Shown here one piece after another: positions 7,710 to 16,088 of a DNA stretch of 64,000 nt. Under the pieces are notes generated by a model. That model was not told the DNA's origin. It was given only the letters and a program-made list of their open reading frames with translations, and did no database searches. The DNA is from Armatimonadota bacterium (GTDB taxonomy: Bacteria; Bacteroidota; Ignavibacteria; OLB7). The position numbers were made by a program, and so were the translations under genes. Every line of letters begins with the position of its first letter. Position 1 is the stretch's first letter. The DNA is taken from positions 30,621-94,620 of the forward strand of contig JADZEY010000045.1 of assembly GCA_020850315.1 (NCBI GenBank), in the 5' to 3' direction.

Positions 7710-9572
7710 ATGGCACTCCCTTCACTTCGTCATCTGCTTGATTCCGCCACCGTAACCTTGCGACGGTTCCCGCTGGTGTTGTTTACATCGGCCAGCGCGG
7801 CTGTTGCGGTTATGGCCGAGACACGCCAACACCGTATCCCAGCAGTGTTGGGTTTGGGGATTTCCCTGCTGTTTGCCATTGCCATCATTGCCGAGCGGCG
7901 CGGCTGGAAACCGGCAACAACAATCGGGGCGAACGCCCTGGGAGTGGGTTTCCTTCTGTTCTATTTCTTCTCGCTTCCCACCCGTGACCTTGAGCTGCCG
8001 GATGCTATTCGATTAGCCTTGCTGTCGTTGGCCACGCATCTGCTTTGTGCCTTCGGTCCGTTTGTTGGGCGGGGATACGGGAATGGGTTCTGGAAGTACA
8101 ACCAAACGCTGTTTCTCCGCACACTTACCGCCGCGCTGTTCAGCGTAACCCTGTATGCTGGGCTTGGGCTTGCGGTGTTGGCCGCCGATAAGCTGTTAGA
8201 AATCGAACCGTACAAGAATATCTACCTTGATCTTTTCTGTGTGATTGCTGGAGTGTTCAACACGTGGTTCTTCCTTGCCGGCGTTCCCAAGCCTATCGGT
8301 GCGTTGTCCGATTCCAGCGATTACCCCAAAGGGCTGAAAATCTTCAGCCAGTACGTGCTGATTCCGTTGGTAGGCATCTATGCTCTGATCCTCTATCTCT
8401 ACTCCGCAAAAATTCTTCTCAGCTGGAGCTGGCCAATCGGCTGGACCTCCATGCCGGTGTTCATTTTTTCGGTGGCGGGGATTTTGGCCTTCCTTCTCCT
8501 CTATCCAATTCGCGAGCGCGAGGAACACCGCTGGATTGCCACCTACGCCCGTTGGTTCTTCTATCTGTTGCTGCCCCTTACCTCGCTTCCGGTGCTGGCA
8601 ATGTGGCAGCGCATCGGCGATTATGGCTTTACCGAGCAGCGCTATTTGGGGCTGGTGTTGGCGGTGTGGCTTGCTGGGTTGGCACTCTTTATGATTCTAA
8701 CGCGGCAACGGAGCATCCGCATTATCCCGATCAGCCTGTGTATTGTTGCGGCAGTGGTCACGTATGGCCCTTGGAGTGCCACCAGCGTCAGCATTGCCAG
8801 CCAGACCGCACGGCTGGAGCAGTTGCTGGTTCAATCCAATCTCTTGAAAGATGGCAAGATTCTTCCCACAACACCAGCCCCGGACCCGGCCCAAGCGGAT
8901 ACGATCCGGAGCTTGTTCCAGTTCCTGAGGGAGCGTGACGGGTTGGGTGAGGTGAGGCAGTGGTTCGGCAGCGAAGCCGGGGCCATTCCTCTGACGGCTG
9001 AACAGATTGAGTGGAAGCTGGGCGTTGTCTATCCAGGTGAGTATGGGGATGCACGCCCACCACGCCCTATTTGGAAATCGTTCACGTTGCAGCAGAGCTC
9101 CACCAGCGATAGCCGCGCCGTTGATGTTGCAGGGTTTAGCCTATACGTGCGGATGTCCGGGTCCAGGGGCATAGACTGGGAAAAGCAAACACCGTTGGGC
9201 ACGGTTTCCTTCGATAGCGAACGCGGGGTTGTGCTCTTCAGCACCACAACGGCGGGGGGGGCGGCACTGGAGATTAACCTTGCCGAGCGGGCATTGCAGC
9301 TTGCCGACAGTGTGAGCAAGAGGGGTTCCCCCGCAGCCGATCGCCAACGTGAAGAGGGGGAGAACCCACCACAGGGGAGAGTAACGGTGCAGGTGGAGGA
9401 TGCGACGCTGGAGTTCGATAGCCAGCAATCACAGAACCCTGTGGTGGTGATGGAGCGGACACTTGGGACCCGCACCATCCGCTGCATCGTGCGCACGCTA
9501 AACGCCTCCATTGCCCCGGAAGGCCGGCAAGCACAGATTCGTTTTTTGGATGCGGATGTGTTGGTGAAGTAG
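7710..9572 (+). CDS. DUF4153 domain-containing membrane protein
   Basis: A 620-residue polytopic membrane protein starting MALPSLRHLLDSATVTLRRF at ATG 7710. The open frame reaches further upstream but without family-like sequence. The first 400 residues contain about ten hydrophobic segments, with the DUF4153 signatures RFPLVLFTSASAAVAV, FCVIAGVFNTWFFLAG and YVLIPLVGIYALILYLYSAK. The C-terminal 220 residues are soluble. The family is common in Bacteroidota and lacks a biochemical function. It is transcribed away from a convergent small gene at 9653. Confidence 0.85.
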   Translation: MALPSLRHLLDSATVTLRRFPLVLFTSASAAVAVMAETRQHRIPAVLGLGISLLFAIAIIAERRGWKPATTIGANALGVGFLLFYFFSLPTRDLELPDAIRLALLSLATHLLCAFGPFVGRGYGNGFWKYNQTLFLRTLTAALFSVTLYAGLGLAVLAADKLLEIEPYKNIYLDLFCVIAGVFNTWFFLAGVPKPIGALSDSSDYPKGLKIFSQYVLIPLVGIYALILYLYSAKILLSWSWPIGWTSMPVFIFSVAGILAFLLLYPIREREEHRWIATYARWFFYLLLPLTSLPVLAMWQRIGDYGFTEQRYLGLVLAVWLAGLALFMILTRQRSIRIIPISLCIVAAVVTYGPWSATSVSIASQTARLEQLLVQSNLLKDGKILPTTPAPDPAQADTIRSLFQFLRERDGLGEVRQWFGSEAGAIPLTAEQIEWKLGVVYPGEYGDARPPRPIWKSFTLQQSSTSDSRAVDVAGFSLYVRMSGSRGIDWEKQTPLGTVSFDSERGVVLFSTTTAGGAALEINLAERALQLADSVSKRGSPAADRQREEGENPPQGRVTVQVEDATLEFDSQQSQNPVVVMERTLGTRTIRCIVRTLNASIAPEGRQAQIRFLDADVLVK

Positions 9573-9652
9573 GAGTTTATCTATGAGGGAACCCATCCTG
9601 TCTTAATCGCTCTCTTCTCCCCCCCGAATCAACAGAAGCCCCAAACAACGCG

Positions 9653-10087
9653 CTACACAACCCCAGATAAATCATCCAGCCCCCGCTCCAACCGGTCGTG
9701 AAGGATGCGGGATTTGATGGCGATTTCTATCAGCCGTGCACGGTCGCGGTCGGCGCGGGCAATGGTTAGCGTCCGCTGAACATCGCCGCTTCCTGGAATC
9801 CCAGCAAACGCGGCAAGGCTGCGAGCATGAAGGATAAACCGCGCCGGGCGGATCAGCGATTCTTTCAGTTCAACACCATCCAGCGATTCCATCGGCAGCC
9901 GAACGGTCTGCACCTCGCTGGTCCGTTCTTCCACCCCGCGCGAACTCATCACCGAATGGTTCTGCCGGAACTCCATCACTACCCCTTCTACTTCCAGACG
10001 TAGTATCCCCTTGACTTGCGTGCTAATCACTTCGTTGCCGTTCATGGTGTCGAACGCAATCGTGAATGGAAGAACTGTGGGATCCAT
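9653..10087 (-). CDS. Conserved hypothetical protein, 144 aa
   Basis: A 144-residue soluble protein starting MDPTVLPFTIAFDTMNGNEV. It has no signal peptide or transmembrane segment. The alternating beta pattern in the first 90 residues, ending in ESLIRPARFILHARSLAAF, followed by a basic helical tail (IARADRDRARLIEIAIK) recalls small bacterial PH-like or PilZ-like barrels, but no diagnostic motif is present. It is flanked by convergent DUF4153 and divergent small genes. The function is unknown. Confidence 0.6.
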   Translation of the reverse strand: MDPTVLPFTIAFDTMNGNEVISTQVKGILRLEVEGVVMEFRQNHSVMSSRGVEERTSEVQTVRLPMESLDGVELKESLIRPARFILHARSLAAFAGIPGSGDVQRTLTIARADRDRARLIEIAIKSRILHDRLERGLDDLSGVV

Positions 10088-10366
10088 CGCGGTTGTTAAT
10101 TATTTGTTGAGCTGTATCGGTAAACTACGCTAAACGGTCTGGAGTAAGCAACAGGAAGGCATTCCCTGCGGAGATGTAGCAGAACTTGGAGATCACCATG
10201 CATGACCTTGTAGCTGCAAAAATCACCCCATGGATTCACCCCATCGGGTGATGCGGCTCACCCTTGTTGGGGGCTACGTTTGTACCTGTCAGCCAAGCAA
10301 TGCAGCACGGCACACGCTGCGGCTGGCACGGCAACACAACAAGAACAAGCAACCAACCCGATAGCG
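10088..10366. other. Intergenic region with repeated CACCC/GGGTG tracts
   Basis: The 279-bp divergent spacer holds the promoters of both neighbours. Near 10225-10265 it contains ATCACCCCA, TTCACCCCAT and CGGGTGATG, which can form alternative short hairpins. Similar CTCACCC repeats occur at 58490-58545. No ORF or RNA gene was recognised. Confidence 0.4.
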
Positions 10367-10606
10367 ATGAACGACGCAACCCGCACTGGCAAAAACTACA
10401 CGATTCGTGTTCGCGAAAAACTGGATCGGCGATGGGAGGAGTGGTTCAATGGAATGGTGATCACCACCGATTCGGAAGGAACCCTGCTGACGGGGGTTTT
10501 GCCAGATCAATCGGCGTTGCATGGCATTATTGCAACCATTCACCGCTTGGGTTTGCAGTTGGTTGCCGTTGTTCCGCAGGATGCTACCGATTCGCCAAAA
10601 CAATAA
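10367..10606 (+). CDS. Small conserved hypothetical protein, 79 aa
   Basis: Starts MNDATRTGKNYTIRVREKLD at ATG 10367, chosen over the upstream frame because the sequence before it is low-complexity. The pattern YTIRVREKLDRRWEEWFNGM, then a glycine turn, then LLTGVLPDQSALHGIIATIHRLGLQLVAV matches a small family of about 80-residue proteins often found beside transcriptional or stress genes. These are probably ferredoxin-like folds of unknown function. The gene is 49 bp upstream of a lipoprotein gene on the same strand. Confidence 0.6.
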   Translation: MNDATRTGKNYTIRVREKLDRRWEEWFNGMVITTDSEGTLLTGVLPDQSALHGIIATIHRLGLQLVAVVPQDATDSPKQ

Positions 10607-10655
10607 CCACCGACAACCACCATCAACAACTATGATACTGGAGAGATCATCACCA

Positions 10656-11132
10656 ATGAAACGCCACCACACTATTCTTGCAGCATTGCTGCTGCTTGTT
10701 GCAACCACCATACTAACCGGTTGCCTTGATGACGAGAATCCCCACAGCCCCACCGCCACACGGCTGTTGGCAGCCAACATTAACGGAACCGACTGGAGCG
10801 CAACATCACCATCGGCCACCAGAGTTATTCCGCCAGCCGCCACGACGGTTGTGGGGTCTGGCGGGGATACGCAACTGACGCTGAATATCGGCGCCGCCGC
10901 CACTGGCACGTATCAATTAGGGGGAGCAACGCATGTGGCGCTCTGCAGATACAACGGCAAAGAGTTCACCACAAACCACACTGGCGCCAGCGGAACCATC
11001 ACCATTACCGCTTACGATGAAGCCACAAAACTGCTAACCGGAACCTTCACCTTCACAGCCCGCACCGCCGCCGGCGATAGCATCACCGTCAACAACGGAC
11101 GGTTTGTGAATGTGAAATGGGCCGAGCAATAA
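10656..11132 (+). CDS. Lipoprotein, DUF6252-like
   Basis: A 158-residue protein beginning MKRHHTILAALLLLVATTIL, with lipobox LTGC (Cys about residue 23), so it is predicted to be lipid-anchored. The mature part is all-beta: NGTDWSATSPSAT, LTLNIGAAATGTYQLGG, GTITITAYDEATKLLTGTF. This resembles the DUF6252 group, whose members start with an N-G-x-x-W motif. A short upstream gene and GAGAG spacing suggest translation from 10656. The function is unknown; a surface or periplasmic location is likely. Confidence 0.75.
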   Translation: MKRHHTILAALLLLVATTILTGCLDDENPHSPTATRLLAANINGTDWSATSPSATRVIPPAATTVVGSGGDTQLTLNIGAAATGTYQLGGATHVALCRYNGKEFTTNHTGASGTITITAYDEATKLLTGTFTFTARTAAGDSITVNNGRFVNVKWAEQ

Positions 11133-11730
11133 CCCCTGCATCGCCATAGCCCCCCGCCCCCATTCATCACAGCATTGGGCCACGCGACTGGGCCGCCCGA
11201 TTAGGATAAGCAACGGAAGGAACACCTCAGCAAAAAAGACGCTTGGGAAAGAGAGAGAGAGAATGAGAGAGAGAACGAGAGAGCACTATCCCAAGCCATA
11301 TCACCACCATCACAGCACCGCTCACGGCGTGCGATGCGCCACCCCGCACGCAGCGCACCCCCAACCCCATCCGTACCGAACCGCAGGGGCAACGTAGGCT
11401 TATGCAGACCAGCCGACCAGCCCCTGCGGTGGGGAACTACAACACAAAAAAACAATGAACAAGGAAGCCACAGCACATCAACCAACCATAGAAGCATCCG
11501 CTTGCCGGGGAGATGCTTCCATGGCTTCATCAACAGCAGAAACCGAGCGGCAGTTGGGGCAGATGCGGTTGGAAACGACCCAAGCTGCCACCATCCAGCG
11601 GACGATAATTGTGATACGGCGGGAAGGACAACGATTGGGCCACGGCTGAATCGCGTAGGAAGAAGCGTGGTAATCAGAAGGCCAACAGTATATTCCGCCA
11701 CGGGGAAGCAGGGGGAACCCTTGCTCTGCC
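11133..11730. other. Gene-poor spacer with GA-rich low-complexity tract
   Basis: A stretch of about 600 bp without a convincing gene. At 11248-11285 it contains a purine tract made of GAGAGA/GAACGAGAGAG units. The rest is GC-rich with scattered short ORFs on both strands that lack protein-like composition. It includes the upstream region of the large LuxR-type regulator. No RNA gene was recognised. Confidence 0.45.
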
Positions 11731-14505
11731 TTGAACTGTTTGAAGGGCACATCCATTGTGCCGTCAGCTTTTTTCCATCCACAACTTCGGATTCCTCTCT
11801 TGCAATCGCTGCTAAAAACCAAACTGTTTGTTGTCCGCCCGCAACCACGAATTGTTCGGCGGCAGCAGGCCGGAAGACGCATTGACCAACTGCCACAGCA
11901 TCGCCTGACGCTGATCTCGGCCCCGCCAGGGTTCGGCAAAACCACCTTGCTTGGCGCGTGGATTGAACGCACCAGTTTCCCAACAGCATGGGTATCTCTA
12001 GACAACGGCGATAACGACCCACACCGTTTTTTTTCCTACCTGACCGAAGCCCTATCAATGCTGCATCCGCACGTTGGCGAGGCTGCACGCCAGGCGTTGC
12101 AACTAAGCCGTACGCCCCAGCCAGAGGCAATCCTTACCTCCTTGCTCAACGATATCGCCACCATCCCGACCCCCTTCCTTTTGGCGTTCGATGATTACCA
12201 CGTGATTGAGCAACCTGCCGTCCACGAAGCCTTGTTGTTTCTGCTGGAACACTCTCCTGCGGTTCTTCACGTTGCCATCACCACGCGGGTGGATCTGCCG
12301 ATACCGTTGGCGCGGTTCCGGGTGCGCGGGCAGTTGTTGGAGATTCGTGCGGCAGACCTTCGGTTCAGCAACGATGAGGTTGGGCGTTTTTTTAACGACA
12401 CCATGCAGTTGGGGTTATCGCAAGAAAATCTTGCATTGCTTCAGCAAAAAACCGAAGGCTGGGTTGCTGGGCTTCAAATGGCCGCGCTTAGCCTGCATGG
12501 CCGCCAGGATACCGATCATTTTATTGAGGAGTTTAGCGGTGCCGACCGCTACATCCTTGATTACTTGCTGGAAGAGGTGATACGCCAACTGCCGCAACAG
12601 ACGCAGCGAATGATTGTGCAACTCTCCCTGATAGAACGGTTCTGCGCCCCCCTTTGCGAAGCCGTCACCGGAAGCGACAACGGTGTGGAGTTGCTGGAAC
12701 AGCTTGAGCGTGCAAACCTCTTTCTGATCTCCTTGGATAACCGCCGCCAGTGGTACCGCTACCACCACCTGTTTGCCGATCTGCTGCAACACCGAATGAG
12801 CGGCCAAGCCGAGGAAGTAGCTGGCGTGCACATGCGCGCCGCACACTGGTTTGCCGAGCAACACCTTCTGCGTGAAGCAGCCAGCCACGCCATCAGCAGC
12901 GGCGATAACCAGACGGTGGCCAGCATCGCCCAACAGTTCTGGACACGGCTCCCCTCCGAAACCACAGGGTTACTGGAGGAAATGCTGCAAGCAATTCCCC
13001 CTGAACTGATCCGAACCCACCCCAAGCTGCTGATGTTGCAAGGGTGGGCCCATGCGTTTGGATACCAGATTGAAAACGCAGCCGAAGCCATGGCGGTGCT
13101 TGCAACGCTGCTGAGCAAAACAAGCGAAGAAATAGCCGCCGAAGATCTGCAGGAACTGCAAGGGCAGATGCACGCCCTGCTGGCAGTCATCGCGCGCGAG
13201 TCGAACAAGGCTGCCGAAACAATCCACCATGCCAAGCAGGCAATCCGATTGATACCGGAGCGCGCGCCGGGAACACAGGGCTACATGTGGCTAACAACGC
13301 ACGGCCTGTTTTACGTGCTTCAAGGGGATGCTCACCATGCCGAAGGGAACGTCCGCCAAGCAATGGAGTGCTTCCACCGTGGGGTGGCCTACGCCAACCG
13401 AACAAAGGATTATCACTCCATGTACATTGCCCTGTGCGACCGCGCCCGCGAGCAACTTCGGTTGGGGGAGCTGACCGCAGCAATGGCTTCGATTGATGAA
13501 GCGGAGCAGACCATTAACATTGTTCCAAAAATGCTTTCGCGGGCAACCCTTCAGCATGATGTCCAGGCGGAGATTTGTTTTGAGCGCGGGGAGTTCCAGC
13601 AATCCAAGCAAGCAACCGAGGCCGCGCGGGTAATGAACGACAACCGCCGCCCGCTCATCACGATTCAGGGGAACAAGCGACTGTTTTACATCAGTGTGAT
13701 GCAGGGGAACTGGGGGGATGCCGAACGGCTGATTGCCGAGAACGAATCTATCTCGCTGCCCGCATACTCAGCCCGGTTTGTTTCCATCATTGAGCTGATG
13801 CGTGCCGAGCGGGATCTGCACCACCAGCATCACGCTGCGGTGCGGGATTGGATTGAACGATTTTTTGGCGAGCAGAGCGGCCAGATTCCGCAACGCAATT
13901 ATTTCATGCGGGCGTTGGAGCAACTGTTCCACATCCGCGCCCTGATTGTGCTGGGTGAGTTTGACCAAGCCGAAGCCCTGATAGAATCATTGCTTGCCGA
14001 GTTTGAGGAGCGTGGTCTGCTTCCGTATGTGCTTCGGCTGTTGGCCATGCGGGCAATCCTTCACCAAGCAAACGGCCACCAGGAACGCGCATTCGACCAG
14101 CTTGGCGAAGCATTGCGGCGGGGTGCAGCCGAAGGGTTCATCGCGCCGTTTGCCGAGCTGCGCGATCACATTGGCAAGCTGCTTACCCAGCATCGGCGCG
14201 CACCACGGCGGCGGGGTGGCGTGCGGGAATCATACCTGAACGCAGTCTGCAACGCTTGCGGCGTGGATGCCCCAATCACCGCCACCCCGGAAGAACGGGG
14301 CGATGGAGAGATTATACCGTTGACAAACCGTGAGTTGGAGATTCTTGGGTTAATGGCGCAAGGGTTTTCCAACCGTGAGATTGGGAAGCGGCTGTATGTT
14401 TCGACGAACACTATCAAAACACACATTGCCAATCTGTTGGATAAGCTGGAAGCCAGCAATCGGATTGAGGCGATTGCACGGGCGCAGCAAGCCGGAGTGC
14501 TGTGA
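11731..14505 (+). CDS. MalT-like LuxR family ATP-dependent transcriptional regulator
   Basis: A 924-residue STAND-type regulator. The N-terminal LLKTKLFVVRPQPRIVRRQQ leads into Walker A SAPPGFGKTTLLG (about residues 68-80) and the Walker B-like FLLAFDDYHVI. These are followed by winged-helix and TPR-like helical repeats, and a C-terminal LuxR HTH (NRELEILGLMAQGFSNREIG, then KTHIANLLDKL; about residues 860-915). Members bind ATP and an inducer, oligomerise and activate promoters. The first about 23 codons are atypical, so translation could instead begin at an in-frame TTG at 11800. The target is unknown, and no obvious target operon is adjacent except the glycosyltransferase on the other strand. 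Confidence 0.9.
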   Translation: MNCLKGTSIVPSAFFHPQLRIPLLQSLLKTKLFVVRPQPRIVRRQQAGRRIDQLPQHRLTLISAPPGFGKTTLLGAWIERTSFPTAWVSLDNGDNDPHRFFSYLTEALSMLHPHVGEAARQALQLSRTPQPEAILTSLLNDIATIPTPFLLAFDDYHVIEQPAVHEALLFLLEHSPAVLHVAITTRVDLPIPLARFRVRGQLLEIRAADLRFSNDEVGRFFNDTMQLGLSQENLALLQQKTEGWVAGLQMAALSLHGRQDTDHFIEEFSGADRYILDYLLEEVIRQLPQQTQRMIVQLSLIERFCAPLCEAVTGSDNGVELLEQLERANLFLISLDNRRQWYRYHHLFADLLQHRMSGQAEEVAGVHMRAAHWFAEQHLLREAASHAISSGDNQTVASIAQQFWTRLPSETTGLLEEMLQAIPPELIRTHPKLLMLQGWAHAFGYQIENAAEAMAVLATLLSKTSEEIAAEDLQELQGQMHALLAVIARESNKAAETIHHAKQAIRLIPERAPGTQGYMWLTTHGLFYVLQGDAHHAEGNVRQAMECFHRGVAYANRTKDYHSMYIALCDRAREQLRLGELTAAMASIDEAEQTINIVPKMLSRATLQHDVQAEICFERGEFQQSKQATEAARVMNDNRRPLITIQGNKRLFYISVMQGNWGDAERLIAENESISLPAYSARFVSIIELMRAERDLHHQHHAAVRDWIERFFGEQSGQIPQRNYFMRALEQLFHIRALIVLGEFDQAEALIESLLAEFEERGLLPYVLRLLAMRAILHQANGHQERAFDQLGEALRRGAAEGFIAPFAELRDHIGKLLTQHRRAPRRRGGVRESYLNAVCNACGVDAPITATPEERGDGEIIPLTNRELEILGLMAQGFSNREIGKRLYVSTNTIKTHIANLLDKLEASNRIEAIARAQQAGVL

Positions 14506-14512
14506 CAGGGAA

Positions 14513-14559
14513 GCCAGCACAGTTGGCCAGCACAGTTGGCCAGCACAGTTGGCCAGCAC
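14513..14559. repeat. 13-bp tandem repeat, 3.6 copies
   Basis: GCCAGCACAGTTG is repeated three times perfectly (14513-14551), plus GCCAGCAC. It lies in the 73-bp gap between the convergent luxR-type gene and the glycosyltransferase gene. It is likely a variable-number tandem repeat. Confidence 0.9.
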
Positions 14560-14578
14560 CATGCGGCAGCACACACGA

Positions 14579-15601
14579 TTAGTGAATATCCCGTTCTTTT
14601 TTTACCGGCTTCACCCTGCGCAAGTTCATGGTGACCAGCAGCCAGCGCCAGTGCTGAAGCAAGCGGCGCAGCGGTATCACTTTGCGGTTGGCCAGCACTG
14701 GGCCAATGCCTTTCAGCCCATCAACCATTCCCCGGAGCACTTCAGCCGCAGCCTTTGGCCTTCCTTTCAGCAGTGGCATAATAACCCAGCGGGCAACGTG
14801 CAGTTCGTACATCAACACTGCCACCGGAAGCGGAAGGTGACGGAAGGAGTTCCACAGGTCGTTGCGGGCAACGATGCGATACACCCGTTGCGGGGCAAAC
14901 GCACGGGGCGCGCTTCGGTGCACCACGGCATATGCTGGGTGCAGAACCGTTGGGATGTTATGATACATCAGCAGCAATGCCAGCCCATGCTCCTCTCCAC
15001 CCCAAAACAACCGTTCATCATAGCCAGTAGTTTGTTGGATTGCTTCGCGCCGGAAACACATCCCAGCCCCCACCACTAACGCTGCCTCGAAGCCACCATT
15101 CCCCAAACGATGGCGCGCAACCTGGGCTGGGTCGCCAAACTCCAGCAGCCCGGAAAAGGCGTTGAAGCAGTAAAAACAAAGCCCACCAAACCGTGGATTG
15201 GCTGTTAGGAACTCCACCACACCACGCAGCGTTGCAGGGCTTTCTGGCGCGCTGTCATCATCGAACATAAAAATGAACGGAGCGGTGCTTGTCAGCATCA
15301 CGCGGTTGCGGGCAACGGGGCCCTGGTTTGTGGGAAGCTCTATCACCCGCACCCTTGCCCCATATCGCTTACTCACTACATGTGGCGTTCCGTCGCTGCT
15401 GGCATTATCAATCACGGTGATCTGTAGCCGCTCTGGGGGATAATCACTGGATAGCAAAATTTCAATCGTCTGCAACGTCTCGGCAACGCGATTGAAACTG
15501 AGAATCCCAACCTCAATGTTGGGTAACTGATCGTCGGGAATGGCCGCAGGAGCGTTCTGCATGATTGGGCTGGATGGCAACATTGCTTCAGCAAGATACA
15601 C
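14579..15601 (-). CDS. Family 2 glycosyltransferase
   Basis: A 340-residue GT-A fold enzyme. PNIEVGILSFNRVAETLQT opens the nucleotide-binding half (about residue 28). TVIDNASSDGTPHVV and RNRVMLTSTAPFIFMFDDDS (the DxD metal site, about residue 113) are the GT2 signatures, and ERLFWGGEEHGLAL supplies the acceptor-side ED motif. It would transfer a sugar from an NDP-sugar, probably in glycan or exopolysaccharide assembly. Translation may start at the second Met (MQNAPAAI, residue 14). It is an isolated gene, divergent from feoA. Confidence 0.87.
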   Translation of the reverse strand: MYLAEAMLPSSPIMQNAPAAIPDDQLPNIEVGILSFNRVAETLQTIEILLSSDYPPERLQITVIDNASSDGTPHVVSKRYGARVRVIELPTNQGPVARNRVMLTSTAPFIFMFDDDSAPESPATLRGVVEFLTANPRFGGLCFYCFNAFSGLLEFGDPAQVARHRLGNGGFEAALVVGAGMCFRREAIQQTTGYDERLFWGGEEHGLALLLMYHNIPTVLHPAYAVVHRSAPRAFAPQRVYRIVARNDLWNSFRHLPLPVAVLMYELHVARWVIMPLLKGRPKAAAEVLRGMVDGLKGIGPVLANRKVIPLRRLLQHWRWLLVTMNLRRVKPVKKERDIH

Positions 15602-15691
15602 CCTTGCGGCAATCCATTACAGGGCGTTTCCTGGCCCTGCGATTCCTTGCCGAACTGCTACCAACGGCGTATGTTAGATCAAGTCTGAATA

Positions 15692-15721
15692 AGCAGCGGT
15701 GTAGCTGCTGCCCTTTTTTTT
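15692..15721 (+). terminator. Terminator-like hairpin in the feoA leader
   Basis: AGCAGC-ggtgta-GCTGCT is followed by gccc and eight T residues, ending 15 bp before the feoA start. It lies downstream of nothing on the plus strand, since the glycosyltransferase gene is divergent. It therefore sits in the feoAB 5' leader and could act as an attenuator. Confidence 0.4.
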
Positions 15722-15736
15722 CCGCTTTTAAAGTCC

Positions 15737-15976
15737 ATGCCCTCTTCCGAACCGGTATCGCTAGTCAAACTCCGCAAAGGCGACCACGGGGTGCTTCTGA
15801 CACTACCGGAACAAGCCGAACTGAGGTCACAGTGCATCCGGCTGGGCATTTGCGTCGGTGCCCAAGTCCGCTGTAGCCAACGGCTTCCCGGGGGGACAAT
15901 CATCATCGAGATCGGGCGGCAAGAAATTGCAATCGGCAAAGCGCTGGCTGCGGCGATTGAGGTGAATATGGGGTAA
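15737..15976 (+). CDS. feoA: FeoA family protein
   Basis: A 79-residue SH3-like protein. VSLVKLRKGDHGVLLTL, then IRLGICVGAQVRCSQRLPGG and EIGRQEIAIGKALAAAIEV are the FeoA fold with its conserved glycine turn and last strand. FeoA is a cytosolic partner that supports ferrous iron uptake by FeoB. feoB follows 112 bp downstream on the same strand. The start is the first ATG after the T-rich leader hairpin. Confidence 0.9.
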   Translation: MPSSEPVSLVKLRKGDHGVLLTLPEQAELRSQCIRLGICVGAQVRCSQRLPGGTIIIEIGRQEIAIGKALAAAIEVNMG

Positions 15977-16088
15977 GCGAACCGCTCATTTTCCCCCTCA
16001 GAACAATCAACTCTTGATTAAAACTTAGCGATGCTTCTTCTTCCTTTACTGATTCCTGAGCACTGATTCCCAAACACTAATTCCCGCC

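Noticed and set aside
11201..12130. Long minus-strand open frame of 309 codons
   Set aside because: Its sequence is a shadow of the LuxR-type gene and the GA-rich spacer; composition is not protein-like and there is no domain.
14513..14559. CRISPR-like or iteron array
   Set aside because: A contiguous 13-bp tandem repeat between convergent genes, with no spacers and no associated replication gene.
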